A stretch of 64,000 nt of DNA from Microcoleus sp. CAWBG506 (GCA_020883125.1 JAHREW010000003.1:124001-188000), one strand, 5' to 3'. Positions 45,843 to 54,332 are shown, counted from the first letter of the stretch. Notes: generated from the letters alone by a model not told the origin. Made by a program: numbers and translations.

Positions 45843-46409
45843 TTAAGATTTTTCTAAATTCCTCGTCATTTCCCACAAACGATTGAGGGGAAAATAAAGC
45901 ACGGGAGCCCAGAGACTGCTGAGAATAGCAGAACACAACGCAATTCGTTGATGATCCATCCAAATTTCCATAAAAGCCCGATCGCCCATCGCAAAAAATT
46001 GAATCCCCATCACCGTTTCCGCCAACAAAGCCATCCCAAACACAATTAAGGCGATCGGAATCGGATCTCTCTCCACAATATCCGCCGGAATCGACCAAGT
46101 TTTCAGCAAAAAAACCGTGAGTACCGCTACAATCACCAAACTGACAGCATGACTAGGATAAGGAGCAGTCATCCCATCTTGCAACAATCCCAAAACCAGA
46201 CCCATACACGCAGATCCCCAAATGGTGCGTTTCCGCTTAATACTCCAAGCTACCACCCACATTAACAGCCAATTTGGACTAATGCCCAACAGTTCCATTC
46301 CCGGCATACGGGTGGGCAAAATTAGCAAACACAGAAGCACAGAAGTAAAAGTGACGGTGAAGTGAAGAAATTGACGCGATCGCGAAGACATCCGACGTAA
46401 AGACTTCAT
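45843..46409 (-). CDS. mreD: Rod shape-determining protein MreD
   Basis: A 188-residue membrane protein with about five helices (for example FTVTFTSVLLCLLILPT, MGLVLGLLQDGMT, LVIVAVLTVFLLKTW, IALIVFGMALLAETVM). The GLLQD motif after the second or third helix is typical of MreD. With MreB, MreC, RodA and PBP2 it forms the elongation machine for side-wall peptidoglycan. Its start codon overlaps the mreC stop by four bases, which suggests coupled translation. Confidence 0.88.
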   Translation of the reverse strand: MKSLRRMSSRSRQFLHFTVTFTSVLLCLLILPTRMPGMELLGISPNWLLMWVVAWSIKRKRTIWGSACMGLVLGLLQDGMTAPYPSHAVSLVIVAVLTVFLLKTWSIPADIVERDPIPIALIVFGMALLAETVMGIQFFAMGDRAFMEIWMDHQRIALCSAILSSLWAPVLYFPLNRLWEMTRNLEKS

Positions 46410-47221
46410 TTTTTCTCAACTCCCCCTTGCGGTGTAGAAGTGGGAGATTCCGAAGCCTTTCGGTCTGGTTTCTCTGTTTCCTTAGAATGAGGATAAACCA
46501 CCGCCCACTCCAGAGAATTTATCGGTGCAGAAAACTCAATCATAGCTTCAGGAGCCGGAGTTTTATTCATATCCACCGAAACCACTTTTCCCACCGGCAA
46601 ACTAGCAGGAAACAACTGACTAAAAGAAGAAGTTGAAACCACATCCCCAGGTTTAACATTAGGAACATTATCAAAAAATTCCATCACAGCTTTATTTTTT
46701 CCCTTACCCCGCAGAAAACCCATATGTCGAGTCCGAGTAACTGCCACACCTAGTTGACTCGTAGGGTCACTGATTAAAAGTACCAAGCTAGTATTAGGAG
46801 TAACGCTCACAACCCGACCGACCAAGCCACCTGGACCCATCACAGTAAAATCAGTTTTAATACCATCATTACTGCCCCTACCCAAAGTGACCTGTTGCCA
46901 CCAATGGTCGGCACTACGACCAATGATAGGAGCTACAACCCCTTTCTTTTTCTGACCAGAAACATAGTTTAAAAGCTCTTTTAGTTTCTGATTTTGAGTT
47001 TCTAATTCTAATACCTGTGTTTGCAATTCCTGAGTGCGCGCCAAGATTAGCTGTTCTTGCCCAGAGCCGTTGGCCTGAAAGGGACGAGTCACAAAATTGT
47101 AGACTTCAAACATTGCCGTACCTTGTGTTTGCCGAACTCCCCAAGCAGCAGTTACAGCTAAACCAAAAAGTGCAATTGGCAATCGCAGATCCCACCACCT
47201 GCGGAGTGTGTTTTTTAGCAT
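46406..47221 (-). CDS. mreC: Rod shape-determining protein MreC
   Basis: A 271-residue bitopic protein: membrane helix at about 12-28, coiled coil at about 58-88 (LARTQELQTQVLELETQNQK), then the beta-rich periplasmic domain (GRSADHWWQQVTLGRGSNDG, GLVGRVVSVTPNTSLVLLIS, GDVVSTSSFSQLFPASLPVG). It ends in a Pro/Lys/Ser-rich tail. The canonical mreB-mreC-mreD order is kept, 92 bases after mreB. Confidence 0.93.
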   Translation of the reverse strand: MLKNTLRRWWDLRLPIALFGLAVTAAWGVRQTQGTAMFEVYNFVTRPFQANGSGQEQLILARTQELQTQVLELETQNQKLKELLNYVSGQKKKGVVAPIIGRSADHWWQQVTLGRGSNDGIKTDFTVMGPGGLVGRVVSVTPNTSLVLLISDPTSQLGVAVTRTRHMGFLRGKGKNKAVMEFFDNVPNVKPGDVVSTSSFSQLFPASLPVGKVVSVDMNKTPAPEAMIEFSAPINSLEWAVVYPHSKETEKPDRKASESPTSTPQGGVEKK

Positions 47222-47313
47222 AATTTCAAACTTTAAAATTGTTTTGTCAGGATTTTAGAGTTTAGATGGCAGCCAAATTACTAAATCCAAAATCCCAAAT
47301 TTGTTAACTACAA

Positions 47314-48348
47314 TTACCGCGACTGCCCGCTAAAAACCCGTTCCAACATTTTGTTTTCCAATACCCGACCAGTTCCCAAAACCACGCAGCACAAAGGGTC
47401 TGCTGCAACGTGAGTCACAATTCCTGTTTCGTGACTGATCAGAGTATCTAAACCTTTCATCAGAGCCCCACCGCCGGCCAGCATAATTCCCCTGTCAATA
47501 ATATCTGCCGCTAATTCCGGGGGCGTCCGCTCCAAAGTACGCTTGACAGCTTCCACAATTACTGAAAGCGGTTCCGACATACTTTCGCGAATTTCAGGAC
47601 CTTTAATCGTCACAGTTCGTGGCAAACCAGACAGTAAGTGCAAACCGCGCACTTCCATCACCACTTCGTTATCCTCGGCCGTTGGATATGCTGAACCAAC
47701 CTGAATTTTAATTTCTTCAGCAGTACGTTCGCCGATGACCAAATTGTGAACTTTTTTGACGTATTGGATAATCGCCTCGTTGAGTTCATCACCGGCAACC
47801 CGGACCGACTCGCTGATGACAGTACCTTGCAAACTTAAAACTGCAACTTCCGTCGTGCCCCCGCCGATGTCGATAATCATATTACCTGTTGCCTCGCTCA
47901 CAGGCAGTCCTGCACCGATCGCAGCAGCTATTGGCTCGTCAATTAAGCGCACCTCGCTAGCACCAGCTTGAGTTGCCGCTTCAATCACCGCCCGCCTCTC
48001 GACACCAGTGACACCGCTGGGGATGCCAATGATGATCCGAGGCTGAGATAAAGTTTTACCACGAACCCGACCAATAAAAGTCTTGAGCATGAGTTCCGCC
48101 GTATCGAAGTCAGCAATCACTCCATCGCGGAGTGGCCGAACAGCGATCACATTCCCAGGCGTTCGCCCAAGCATTTTTTTCGCCTCTTCTCCCACAGCCA
48201 ACGGTATTTTCAGGTCTTGATCGATCGCAACTACAGAAGGTTCTTGGAGAACTATACCTTTGCCAGATACATAAACGAGCGTGTTAGCAGTACCGAGGTC
48301 GATACCCATATCGTTTCTAGATAAGGAAAATCGATTGAGAAGACCCAC
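47314..48348 (-). CDS. mreB: Rod shape-determining actin homologue MreB
   Basis: A 344-residue actin-like ATPase. Phosphate 1 motif is GIDLGTANTLVYVSG, connect and phosphate 2 are IDIGGGTTEVAVLSL, and the adenosine motif is GIMLAGGGALMKGLD. I choose GTG 48348 as start, giving MGLLNRFSLSRNDMGIDLG, the usual cyanobacterial MreB N-terminus; a G-run (GGGGGG) eight bases or so upstream can bind the ribosome. A TTG six codons earlier is less likely. First gene of the shape operon and divergent from ssb. Confidence 0.95.
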   Translation of the reverse strand: MGLLNRFSLSRNDMGIDLGTANTLVYVSGKGIVLQEPSVVAIDQDLKIPLAVGEEAKKMLGRTPGNVIAVRPLRDGVIADFDTAELMLKTFIGRVRGKTLSQPRIIIGIPSGVTGVERRAVIEAATQAGASEVRLIDEPIAAAIGAGLPVSEATGNMIIDIGGGTTEVAVLSLQGTVISESVRVAGDELNEAIIQYVKKVHNLVIGERTAEEIKIQVGSAYPTAEDNEVVMEVRGLHLLSGLPRTVTIKGPEIRESMSEPLSVIVEAVKRTLERTPPELAADIIDRGIMLAGGGALMKGLDTLISHETGIVTHVAADPLCCVVLGTGRVLENKMLERVFSGQSR

Positions 48349-48721
48349 TGATTTGTACCCCCCCAAACTAAAATACTATTGTGTGCAATAATAATGTTGT
48401 TACAAAAGTGTAACCGAGGTGGATTCTATTACGTTTTTCATCCACAGTCTAGTCAAAGCTGTACATTGGTTGCACTTAGACTCCCTAGTTCCACTACACG
48501 GTTGAGTCAGCGTAGTCGAAGGACATTGACCACTCTGTTACCGCTACCGTCACCATCAATGTGTTCTGGTAAGTGGGTGTAAAATCAGGATGAAGCTGGT
48601 ATCAGTGCTGTTCCCATTGCAATGCCCTGGGCTGTTTGGATGTAAGTACAGAGATAACGGGTAACAGATATAAGATTTTGACTACACTACAGTATGGATA
48701 GACCTCATTCCTGAAAAATTT
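48349..48721. other. Divergent promoter region of mreB and ssb
   Basis: A 373-base region with no credible gene. It contains short palindromic scraps (GGTTGAGTCAGCGTAGTCGA near 48500, related to the hairpin at 39617). No promoter boxes could be fixed. Confidence 0.45.
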
Positions 48722-49084
48722 ATGAGCATTAATGTTGTAACTTTGGTCGGCCGCGTCGGTGGCGACCCGGACGTGAAGTATTTTGAGTCGGGTACAGTTA
48801 AGTGCAGTTTAACTCTGGCAGTGAGGCGACGATCGCGCAACCCAGACGAACAAACAGACTGGTTCAATCTGGAAATCTGGGGCAAAACAGCCCAGATTGC
48901 TGCTGATTATGTTCGCAAAGGCTCTTTAATTGGAGTCACAGGCTCTTTAAAGTTCGATCGCTGGCAGGATCGTAATAGCGGAGCAAATCGCTCCAAACCA
49001 GTAATTAGGGTAGACCAGTTAGACCTGCTCGGTTCCAAACGGGACAACGAGTCCAGTATGTCGCAAAACAACAGCGAATTCTAG
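48722..49084 (+). CDS. ssb: Single-stranded DNA-binding protein
   Basis: A 120-residue OB-fold protein: INVVTLVGRVGGDPDVKYFE, CSLTLAVRRRSR, TDWFNLEIWGKTAQIAADYV, GSLIGVTGSLKFDRWQDRNS. The acidic C-terminal tip that recruits partners in E. coli SSB (DDDIPF) is absent; this one ends SMSQNNSEF, as in many short cyanobacterial SSBs. It binds single-stranded DNA in replication and repair. Confidence 0.93.
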   Translation: MSINVVTLVGRVGGDPDVKYFESGTVKCSLTLAVRRRSRNPDEQTDWFNLEIWGKTAQIAADYVRKGSLIGVTGSLKFDRWQDRNSGANRSKPVIRVDQLDLLGSKRDNESSMSQNNSEF

Positions 49085-49131
49085 TATTTGGCGGATGTGG
49101 GTAGTAAAATTTGGGGATTGGGTGGAATCAG

Positions 49132-49659
49132 GTGACTTCAGAAAAGCTAGAAATTGTTCAGAATGAATACCAAACTGGCAAAGTCGCCTTTGAGAGTGGT
49201 CGATATGCTCAAGCTGTCAAGAGTTTAGAAACAGCCAGAGGTTTAGTCGATCGCGGTTCCCGTCTAGGCGGCGAAGTGCAAATGTGGCTAGTGACAGCCT
49301 ACGAAGCCTCTGGTAACACAGAAGAGGCGATCGGCCTATGCCGCCAACTCACCCGCCATCCGCGCCTAGAAACCCGCCAACAAGCCAAACGGCTGCTATT
49401 CATTCTCGAAGCACCAAAACTCACCATCCCTCCTGAATGGATGGTAAAAATTCCCGATCTCACAGCACTAGAAGAAAATCAATCTTCAAATTTTCAAGTA
49501 GGGCCTGGGGTATCCTTCGTTAAGCCTGCGATTCCCAAACGAAATGTCATAGAGGAACCTGTAGATTTAAGTCAGGTGAATACACAGGATAATCGATTTA
49601 TTTGGGTGGCATTAATTGCGATCGCTTTGATTTTAGGTGGCTTGTTTATTAGTTATTGA
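49132..49659 (+). CDS. TPR protein with C-terminal membrane helix
   Basis: A 175-residue protein. Residues 5-85 are TPR-like helix pairs (NEYQTGKVAFESGRYAQAVK, LVTAYEASGNTEEAIGLCRQ). A linker follows, and residues of about 155-173 form a membrane helix (FIWVALIAIALILGGLFI) at the very end. I start at GTG 49132 (GGGTGG upstream); the frame also opens at TTG 49111. It is a tail-anchored TPR protein of unknown role, 48 bases after ssb and 11 bases before the next gene, so it may be in a transcript with both. Confidence 0.72.
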   Translation: MTSEKLEIVQNEYQTGKVAFESGRYAQAVKSLETARGLVDRGSRLGGEVQMWLVTAYEASGNTEEAIGLCRQLTRHPRLETRQQAKRLLFILEAPKLTIPPEWMVKIPDLTALEENQSSNFQVGPGVSFVKPAIPKRNVIEEPVDLSQVNTQDNRFIWVALIAIALILGGLFISY

Positions 49660-49670
49660 GCAGTTAACCA

Positions 49671-50276
49671 ATGGCTTTTAGTAATTATAAAAGTATCAGC
49701 GCTGTCGCCAAGGAATTCCAAATTAATTACCTGCGAGATAACTTCATTATAGAAACAGAAATTGCAGTCAGTGACATCTTTCGGAATGAGTTAGAACTGA
49801 TTTTCAATGAAGGAGTATTTGACAACTCAGAAATCGCCATTTGTGAAAACATCATTTATCCAGTTTTGAAAGAAGTTTGGAAAAAGTATCGCACTAATTT
49901 TCTCCTGTGGAGCCACCAAACCTTAATCTACAATGAAAATTTGTCAGGGATTCCAGATTATATATTGGCGAAGCGCTCCACCCTTGGGACTGTAGTTTTT
50001 GATAAGCCCTATTTCATATTAGTTGAAGCCAAGAAAGAGAGCGCCTTTGATGAAGGATGGGGGCAGTGTTTGGCAGAAATGATCGCCGTACAGCGACTGA
50101 ACAATGAACCAGAACAAACTATCTTTGGGATTGTTTCTAATGGAGCAATGTGGCAGTTTGGTCAGCTCAAGTTAGAAATGTTTACTCAAAATAAAGTTTT
50201 CTATACAATTCAGGAATTAGATCGACTGTTTGCAGCCGTTAACTATGTTTTTCAACAGTGTGAATTACAATTATAG
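49671..50276 (+). CDS. PD-(D/E)XK nuclease-like protein
   Basis: A 201-residue protein. LSGIPDYILAKR and then FILVEAKKESAFDEGWGQCL give the D...ExK arrangement of the restriction-endonuclease fold, with D at about 98 and E-x-K at about 121-123, followed by a helix with a conserved Gln. This family is common in cyanobacteria, and no activity has been assigned that I know of. The gene has a good length and coherent sequence; start ATG 49671. It stands upstream of the ATPase/TPR pair, with a palindromic element between them. Confidence 0.7.
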   Translation: MAFSNYKSISAVAKEFQINYLRDNFIIETEIAVSDIFRNELELIFNEGVFDNSEIAICENIIYPVLKEVWKKYRTNFLLWSHQTLIYNENLSGIPDYILAKRSTLGTVVFDKPYFILVEAKKESAFDEGWGQCLAEMIAVQRLNNEPEQTIFGIVSNGAMWQFGQLKLEMFTQNKVFYTIQELDRLFAAVNYVFQQCELQL

Positions 50277-50355
50277 ACGATAGTGCGAGATATGAGTTAT
50301 AATGGGTGTTAAAAAGCTCCAGATCTAGATCGCGTGCGATTTTCGCGACAAAAGT

Positions 50356-50472
50356 ACATCTCATTTTTGCAAATATATTCGTAGGGGCGAAGCATTCCGG
50401 CACTAAATCTCTGGCGATCACTAATAAATTATCTGCCGGAATGCTTCGCCCTTACAAAAATCAGATGCACCC
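50356..50472. repeat. Palindromic element, copy 2 (GGGGCGAAGCAT family)
   Basis: Inner arms GGGCGAAGCATTCCGGC (50385-50401) and GCCGGAATGCTTCGCCC (50435-50451) pair perfectly over 17 bases. The outer flanks (TTTTTGCAAATATATTCGTA; ACAAAAATCAGATGCACC) match copy 1 at 5514-5634. The loop is the reverse complement of the copy 1 loop. Confidence 0.8.
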
Positions 50473-50525
50473 CGCAACCAACTGTCGGTTCAAGCCAACA
50501 TCTAAAATCCAACATCTACAATCCG

Positions 50526-51881
50526 ATGACTTCATTCCCCACCAACCGCGCCAAAACACTCAAAGAAGCTTACCGCGCTTGCGATGTCAAGCCTCTCATG
50601 GGCGATGATATTGCGCGATATTATGTGGATTTGTCCGCAGTACGCAACACAGTGGCGATCGAAGATGTTAGCACAGATTTGGATTTTCAAGAACCGGGAG
50701 AATTTAACACAATTTTGTTTACCGGGCATCGGGGATGTGGCAAAAGTACAGAATTAAAACGCATTCAGTCGCGGTGGAAAAATGACTATCGGGTGATTTA
50801 CATAGAATTCGATCAGGAACTAGATGTTAATGATGCTGAATATACCGATTTATATTTGCTGTTTATCAACAAAGTAGCTGATGATTTGACTCAATTAAAA
50901 TTGAAGTTTGACCCCAAACTTTTAGAGCGTTTTGAATCGTGGTTTAAAGAAGTCACTAAAGAAACAGAAGAAACTGTTCAATCTTCCGTTAGCATCGAAA
51001 CTGAAGCAAGCGCAGGCGCCGAAATTCCTTTTATTTATAAGTTGACAGCCAAATTGCTCGGTCAAATCAAAGGTTCTAGTCAACAAAAACAGGTGATTCG
51101 GGAAACTCTTCAGCGCAATCTATCCCGCTTGCAAACAGATATTAATTTGTTATTTAAAGATGCTTTTGAGAAGGTGAGACAAAAATATCCAGACAGATAT
51201 CAAAAAGGATTTTTGGTAATTGTTGATAACTTAGATCGGGTTCCTCCAAATGTTGGCAATCATTTGTTTTTTGATTACGCTCCTCAACTTCAAGAATTAG
51301 ACTGTACAATTATCTACACAGTGCCGATTTCGGTAATTCATTCCTATAAAAATGTTAGCAATTTATTTGGAAATCCTAACATCGTGCCAATGGTGAATAT
51401 TTATGAATTTAATCGCAGTGAGTGCAATTTAAATTACAATCAGCAAAGATTAGAGGGAGTTGCCAGTTTGATCGAGCAGCGGGTTGATGTTAGTGCCGTA
51501 TTTGACGATCGACAACAGTTGCTAGATTTGGCAAAAGCTAGTGGTGGTCATGTGCGACAATTGATGCAGACGACTCGATCGGCTTGTCGCACAGCCGTTA
51601 CTCGCAAACACAGTAAAGTTTTGGCTGAAGATGTAACTTACGCTTTAAATCAACAGCAATTTGACTTTGAAAGGTCTATTCCTACGCTAGATTATTACAC
51701 CATATTAGCGCAAGTTTGTCTCAAAAAAGATATTAATAAAGATGAAATGGGACAAAATTTATTATTCAATCTTGCCGTCTTGGAATACAACGGCAATAGT
51801 CGGTGGAATTATGTCAACCCACTCGTAAAACAAAGTTATGCTTTCCAACAAGCCCTGGCATCAATCCAAGGAAATCCCTGA
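50526..51881 (+). CDS. P-loop ATPase (AAA/STAND-like), partner of the following TPR gene
   Basis: A 451-residue protein. Walker A is GHRGCGKST (67-75) and Walker B is FLVIVDNLDR (229-238); a sensor-like region follows (LQELDCTIIYTVPISVIHSY), then a helical lid (ASGGHVRQLMQTTRSACRTA) and a winged-helix-like end (LVKQSYAFQQAL). An insertion at about 150-200 (KETEETVQSSVSIETEASAG) is acidic and probably flexible. The fold is that of an AAA+/STAND NTPase switch. Its last 44 bases overlap the start of the next gene in another frame, so the two are translationally linked. The biological role is unknown. Confidence 0.8.
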   Translation: MTSFPTNRAKTLKEAYRACDVKPLMGDDIARYYVDLSAVRNTVAIEDVSTDLDFQEPGEFNTILFTGHRGCGKSTELKRIQSRWKNDYRVIYIEFDQELDVNDAEYTDLYLLFINKVADDLTQLKLKFDPKLLERFESWFKEVTKETEETVQSSVSIETEASAGAEIPFIYKLTAKLLGQIKGSSQQKQVIRETLQRNLSRLQTDINLLFKDAFEKVRQKYPDRYQKGFLVIVDNLDRVPPNVGNHLFFDYAPQLQELDCTIIYTVPISVIHSYKNVSNLFGNPNIVPMVNIYEFNRSECNLNYNQQRLEGVASLIEQRVDVSAVFDDRQQLLDLAKASGGHVRQLMQTTRSACRTAVTRKHSKVLAEDVTYALNQQQFDFERSIPTLDYYTILAQVCLKKDINKDEMGQNLLFNLAVLEYNGNSRWNYVNPLVKQSYAFQQALASIQGNP

Positions 51882-53313
51882 AATATACCGACAAAGGATT
51901 GTTGAACTCAATCAAGAATCTTTTGACCAATTGCTGACGTTTGTCGATATTGTTGCCGACGATGCCTTTGACTTGGGATTTATCCAAAGTAATTTTGCGA
52001 AGGATAGAGATGCGATTATCCAAGCTTTAATTAATCATCCCGATTGTCAAGATATGCAGTTTGAGATTTGGGATTTTCCCGATCCTGAGATGCGCTTTTT
52101 GATGGATGAAATTCTGAAGGTTTTGCCAACAGTCAAGGTTCAACCAGACAAAAAGTTGATTCTGATTGTGCGGGGAGTGGAAAATGCGATCGGGATGACG
52201 GGGGAATATCCGCCGATGTTGGTTGATTTTAATTGGGTGCGAGATGCTTATCCGGTTATGGTACGGCATCCAATGATTTTTTGTTTGCCAGATTATGCGA
52301 TTACGCGAGTTGCTACTTATGCGCCGGATTTTTGGGCCTGGAATTCGGGAACTTTTGTGTTCAAAACTCCGGCAAATACTAGAGATGATGCGATTTCTCA
52401 AACTCTGAATGCTAGCAAAAGAACTAGCAATTGTGAGTTGCCGGAAAAGCAGGAAAGGATCGATTTATTAACACGGTTGTTGATGGAATACACTCCCTCG
52501 AATGGGCGTGAGGAAACTGAAGAGGATTTGAAAACTCGCCTTAGGGTTTTGAATGATTTGGCGATTGCCCATCGCAGCCGGAGTGAATACTCGACAGCAA
52601 CATACTATCTGAAACAAGCATTAGATTTGGCGAAAGATGATGAAAAGTTTATATCTTTAAAAGCAAATACTTTATACGAATTAGGATGGATTCAAGACGA
52701 TTGGGGAAATAAAAAAGAAGCGATCGCATTTTATCAACAATCACTCGAACTTGAGGAAAAAATTGGCGATGTTCAAGGGAAAGCAGCTACTTTGCACCAA
52801 CTAGCAGGAATCTATGCGAATCAAGGAGAAGTAGAACAGGCGATCGCATTTTATCAACAATCTCTCGAACTTAAGGAAAAAATTGGCGATGTTCAAGGGA
52901 AAGCAGCTACTTTGCACCAACTAGCAAGAATCTATGCGAATCAAGGGGATGTAGAAAAGGCGATCGCATTTTATCAAGAATCTCTCCAACTTAAGGAAAA
53001 AATTGGCGATGTTCAAGGGAAAGCAGCTACTTTGCACCAACTAGCAGGAATCTATGCGAATCAAGGGGATGTAGAAAAGGCGATCGCATTTTATCAACAA
53101 TCTCTCGAACTTGAGGAAAAAATTGGCGATGTTCAAGGGAAAGCAGCTACTTTCGCAATGCTTGGACAGTTGTTAGCAGATGAGAAGGGAGATTTTGACC
53201 AAGCTTTGAATTATTTACGGCAATCTTTGGAGATTTTACAGCATTTGCGATCGCCCGACGCGGAGACAGTGAAGGAGATTATTGCTGCGGTTCAGCAGAT
53301 GGCTGGGGATTGA
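51838..53313 (+). CDS. TPR protein with N-terminal domain of unknown function, paired with the ATPase
   Basis: A 491-residue protein. Residues 1-195 are a domain that looks like a Walker-A-less NTPase fold (KLILIVRGVENAIGMTGEYP in place of Walker B, then MIFCLPDYAITRVATYAPDF and WAWNSGTFVFKT). Residues of about 235-490 are 40-residue TPR units of the kind found in signalling ATPases. Four units from residue 295 (AIAFYQQSLELEEKIGDVQG, KAATLHQLAGIYANQG) are nearly identical in DNA as well. This is a likely sensor/scaffold partner of the upstream ATPase. The start ATG 51838 is inside the upstream gene. Confidence 0.78.
   Translation: MLSNKPWHQSKEIPEIYRQRIVELNQESFDQLLTFVDIVADDAFDLGFIQSNFAKDRDAIIQALINHPDCQDMQFEIWDFPDPEMRFLMDEILKVLPTVKVQPDKKLILIVRGVENAIGMTGEYPPMLVDFNWVRDAYPVMVRHPMIFCLPDYAITRVATYAPDFWAWNSGTFVFKTPANTRDDAISQTLNASKRTSNCELPEKQERIDLLTRLLMEYTPSNGREETEEDLKTRLRVLNDLAIAHRSRSEYSTATYYLKQALDLAKDDEKFISLKANTLYELGWIQDDWGNKKEAIAFYQQSLELEEKIGDVQGKAATLHQLAGIYANQGEVEQAIAFYQQSLELKEKIGDVQGKAATLHQLARIYANQGDVEKAIAFYQESLQLKEKIGDVQGKAATLHQLAGIYANQGDVEKAIAFYQQSLELEEKIGDVQGKAATFAMLGQLLADEKGDFDQALNYLRQSLEILQHLRSPDAETVKEIIAAVQQMAGD
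52720..53160 (+). repeat. Nearly identical 120-bp tandem repeats within the TPR gene
   Basis: Units start at 52720, 52840, 52960 and 53080, each opening GCGATCGCATTTTATCAACA (one has CAAGA) and containing AAAATTGGCGATGTTCAAGG. Three are complete and the fourth diverges after about 53154. Differences are few single bases. Each unit encodes one 40-residue TPR and starts with a HIP1 octamer. Confidence 0.95.
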
Positions 53314-53320
53314 TGGATGC

Positions 53321-53457
53321 ACTTCGACTCAAGAAACCGGGTTTTTCGCAGTTTTTGGGCGGTGTATCGATGTTATTGGAAAAAACCCGGTTTCTGGCCA
53401 CGCCCAAAATCTAATAAACCGGGTTCTCAGCAGTTTTTTGGTGTGTATTGATGTTGT
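53321..53457. repeat. Tandem hairpin repeat: full copy A plus left half of copy 2
   Basis: Copy A (53321-53411) contains AAGAAACCGGGTTTTTCGCA and AAAAAACCCGGTTTCTGGCC, an inverted repeat whose arms fold. It is followed directly by a diverged left half (AAACCGGGTTCTCAGCAGTT, then GTGTATTGATGTT) that stops near 53457. The matching right half lies at about 54333-54354 and a second full copy at 54356-54446. Confidence 0.85.
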
Positions 53458-53530
53458 CTGAAGGTCAGTCAGACCTGCAATGTTACAATTAAAAAAACGT
53501 TAGGCTAAAAAATTGGAGGTTGGCTCGCCC

Positions 53531-53878
53531 ATGATTGAGTTGCAATCAGATTTAGAGTATGTGATGACCGATCGCTTAAAAGTCTCTCTAGATGCGATCG
53601 CCCAATTTTGCCAGCGCTGGAACATTGTCGAATTTGCCTTGTTTGGCTCAGTGCTCCGGGATGATTTTCGTTCTGATAGTGATGTGGATGTACTGGTGAC
53701 ATATGAGCCATCACATCGCCTCACGTTTTCTCATTTATTGAGTATGGAGGAGGAGATCGAGGATTTATTTCACCGTTCTGTGGATTTGGTAGAAAAAAAA
53801 TTGTTAAAAAATCCCTATCTACGATCGAACATTTTGAAAACCTATCGAGTGATTTATGCAAACGGGCGATCGAGATAG
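53531..53878 (+). CDS. mntA: MNT-domain nucleotidyltransferase antitoxin (MntA-like)
   Basis: A 115-residue minimal nucleotidyltransferase with FGSVLRDDFRSDSDVDVLV: G39-S40 and the metal-binding D51/D53. In MntA-HepT (type VII) systems the MNT protein neutralises the HEPN toxin, in studied cases by adding AMP to it. The start is ATG 53531, with GGAGGT ten bases upstream; the frame also opens at TTG 53513, whose codon overlaps that ribosome binding site. The gene overlaps hepT by 23 bases. Confidence 0.88.
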   Translation: MIELQSDLEYVMTDRLKVSLDAIAQFCQRWNIVEFALFGSVLRDDFRSDSDVDVLVTYEPSHRLTFSHLLSMEEEIEDLFHRSVDLVEKKLLKNPYLRSNILKTYRVIYANGRSR

Positions 53879-54212
53879 TGCTTCACTTTGGGATATGGCG
53901 CAAGCAATCCGTCGGATTCAAGAGTTTACGGCGGATGCTTCATGCGACACTTATCTTGAAAATGTTTTTATGCAAAGTGCCGTAGAGCGACAGTTGGGGA
54001 TTTTGGGGGAGGCCGCTCGGAGAGTTTCTATGGAGTTTCAGCAGTTCCATCCCGAAATTGATTGGCGAAATGCGATTAACTTACGAAATATTTTGGTTCA
54101 TCGTTATGACCAAGTAAGCTCGGAAGTTATTTGGAATATTGTTACGAGTGTTTTGCCTAGTTTACTGGTACAAGTAGAGGCATTATTGCCACCGTTACCT
54201 GATGATAGTTGA
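53856..54212 (+). CDS. hepT: HEPN-domain toxin (HepT-like, DUF86)
   Basis: A 118-residue all-helical HEPN protein. The RNase motif RX4H followed by Tyr is R77-NILV-H82-R-Y84 (LRNILVHRYD), and the polar lead helix has ERQLGILGEAARRVS. This is the toxin half of the MntA-HepT pair. All catalytic residues are present, and RX4HXY includes the Tyr that MntA modifies in studied systems. Its start ATG lies inside the end of mntA. A hairpin (CGTTCGCTT 54267 / AAGCGAACG 54283) follows. Confidence 0.88.
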   Translation: MQTGDRDSASLWDMAQAIRRIQEFTADASCDTYLENVFMQSAVERQLGILGEAARRVSMEFQQFHPEIDWRNAINLRNILVHRYDQVSSEVIWNIVTSVLPSLLVQVEALLPPLPDDS

Positions 54213-54332
54213 TCGATCGCACAAACACAGAATGCGCGATCGTCTTCTACAGTTGACCATTTAAATCGTTCGCTTCGATTTAAAGCGAACGGCTACGCTC
54301 AGGGCACCGCAGTTGACAGAGGTCGTGCGAGG

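Noticed and set aside
52720-53160. CRISPR-like regular spacing of repeats
   Set aside because: The 120-bp units are coding, in frame and lack unique spacers; they are TPR units.
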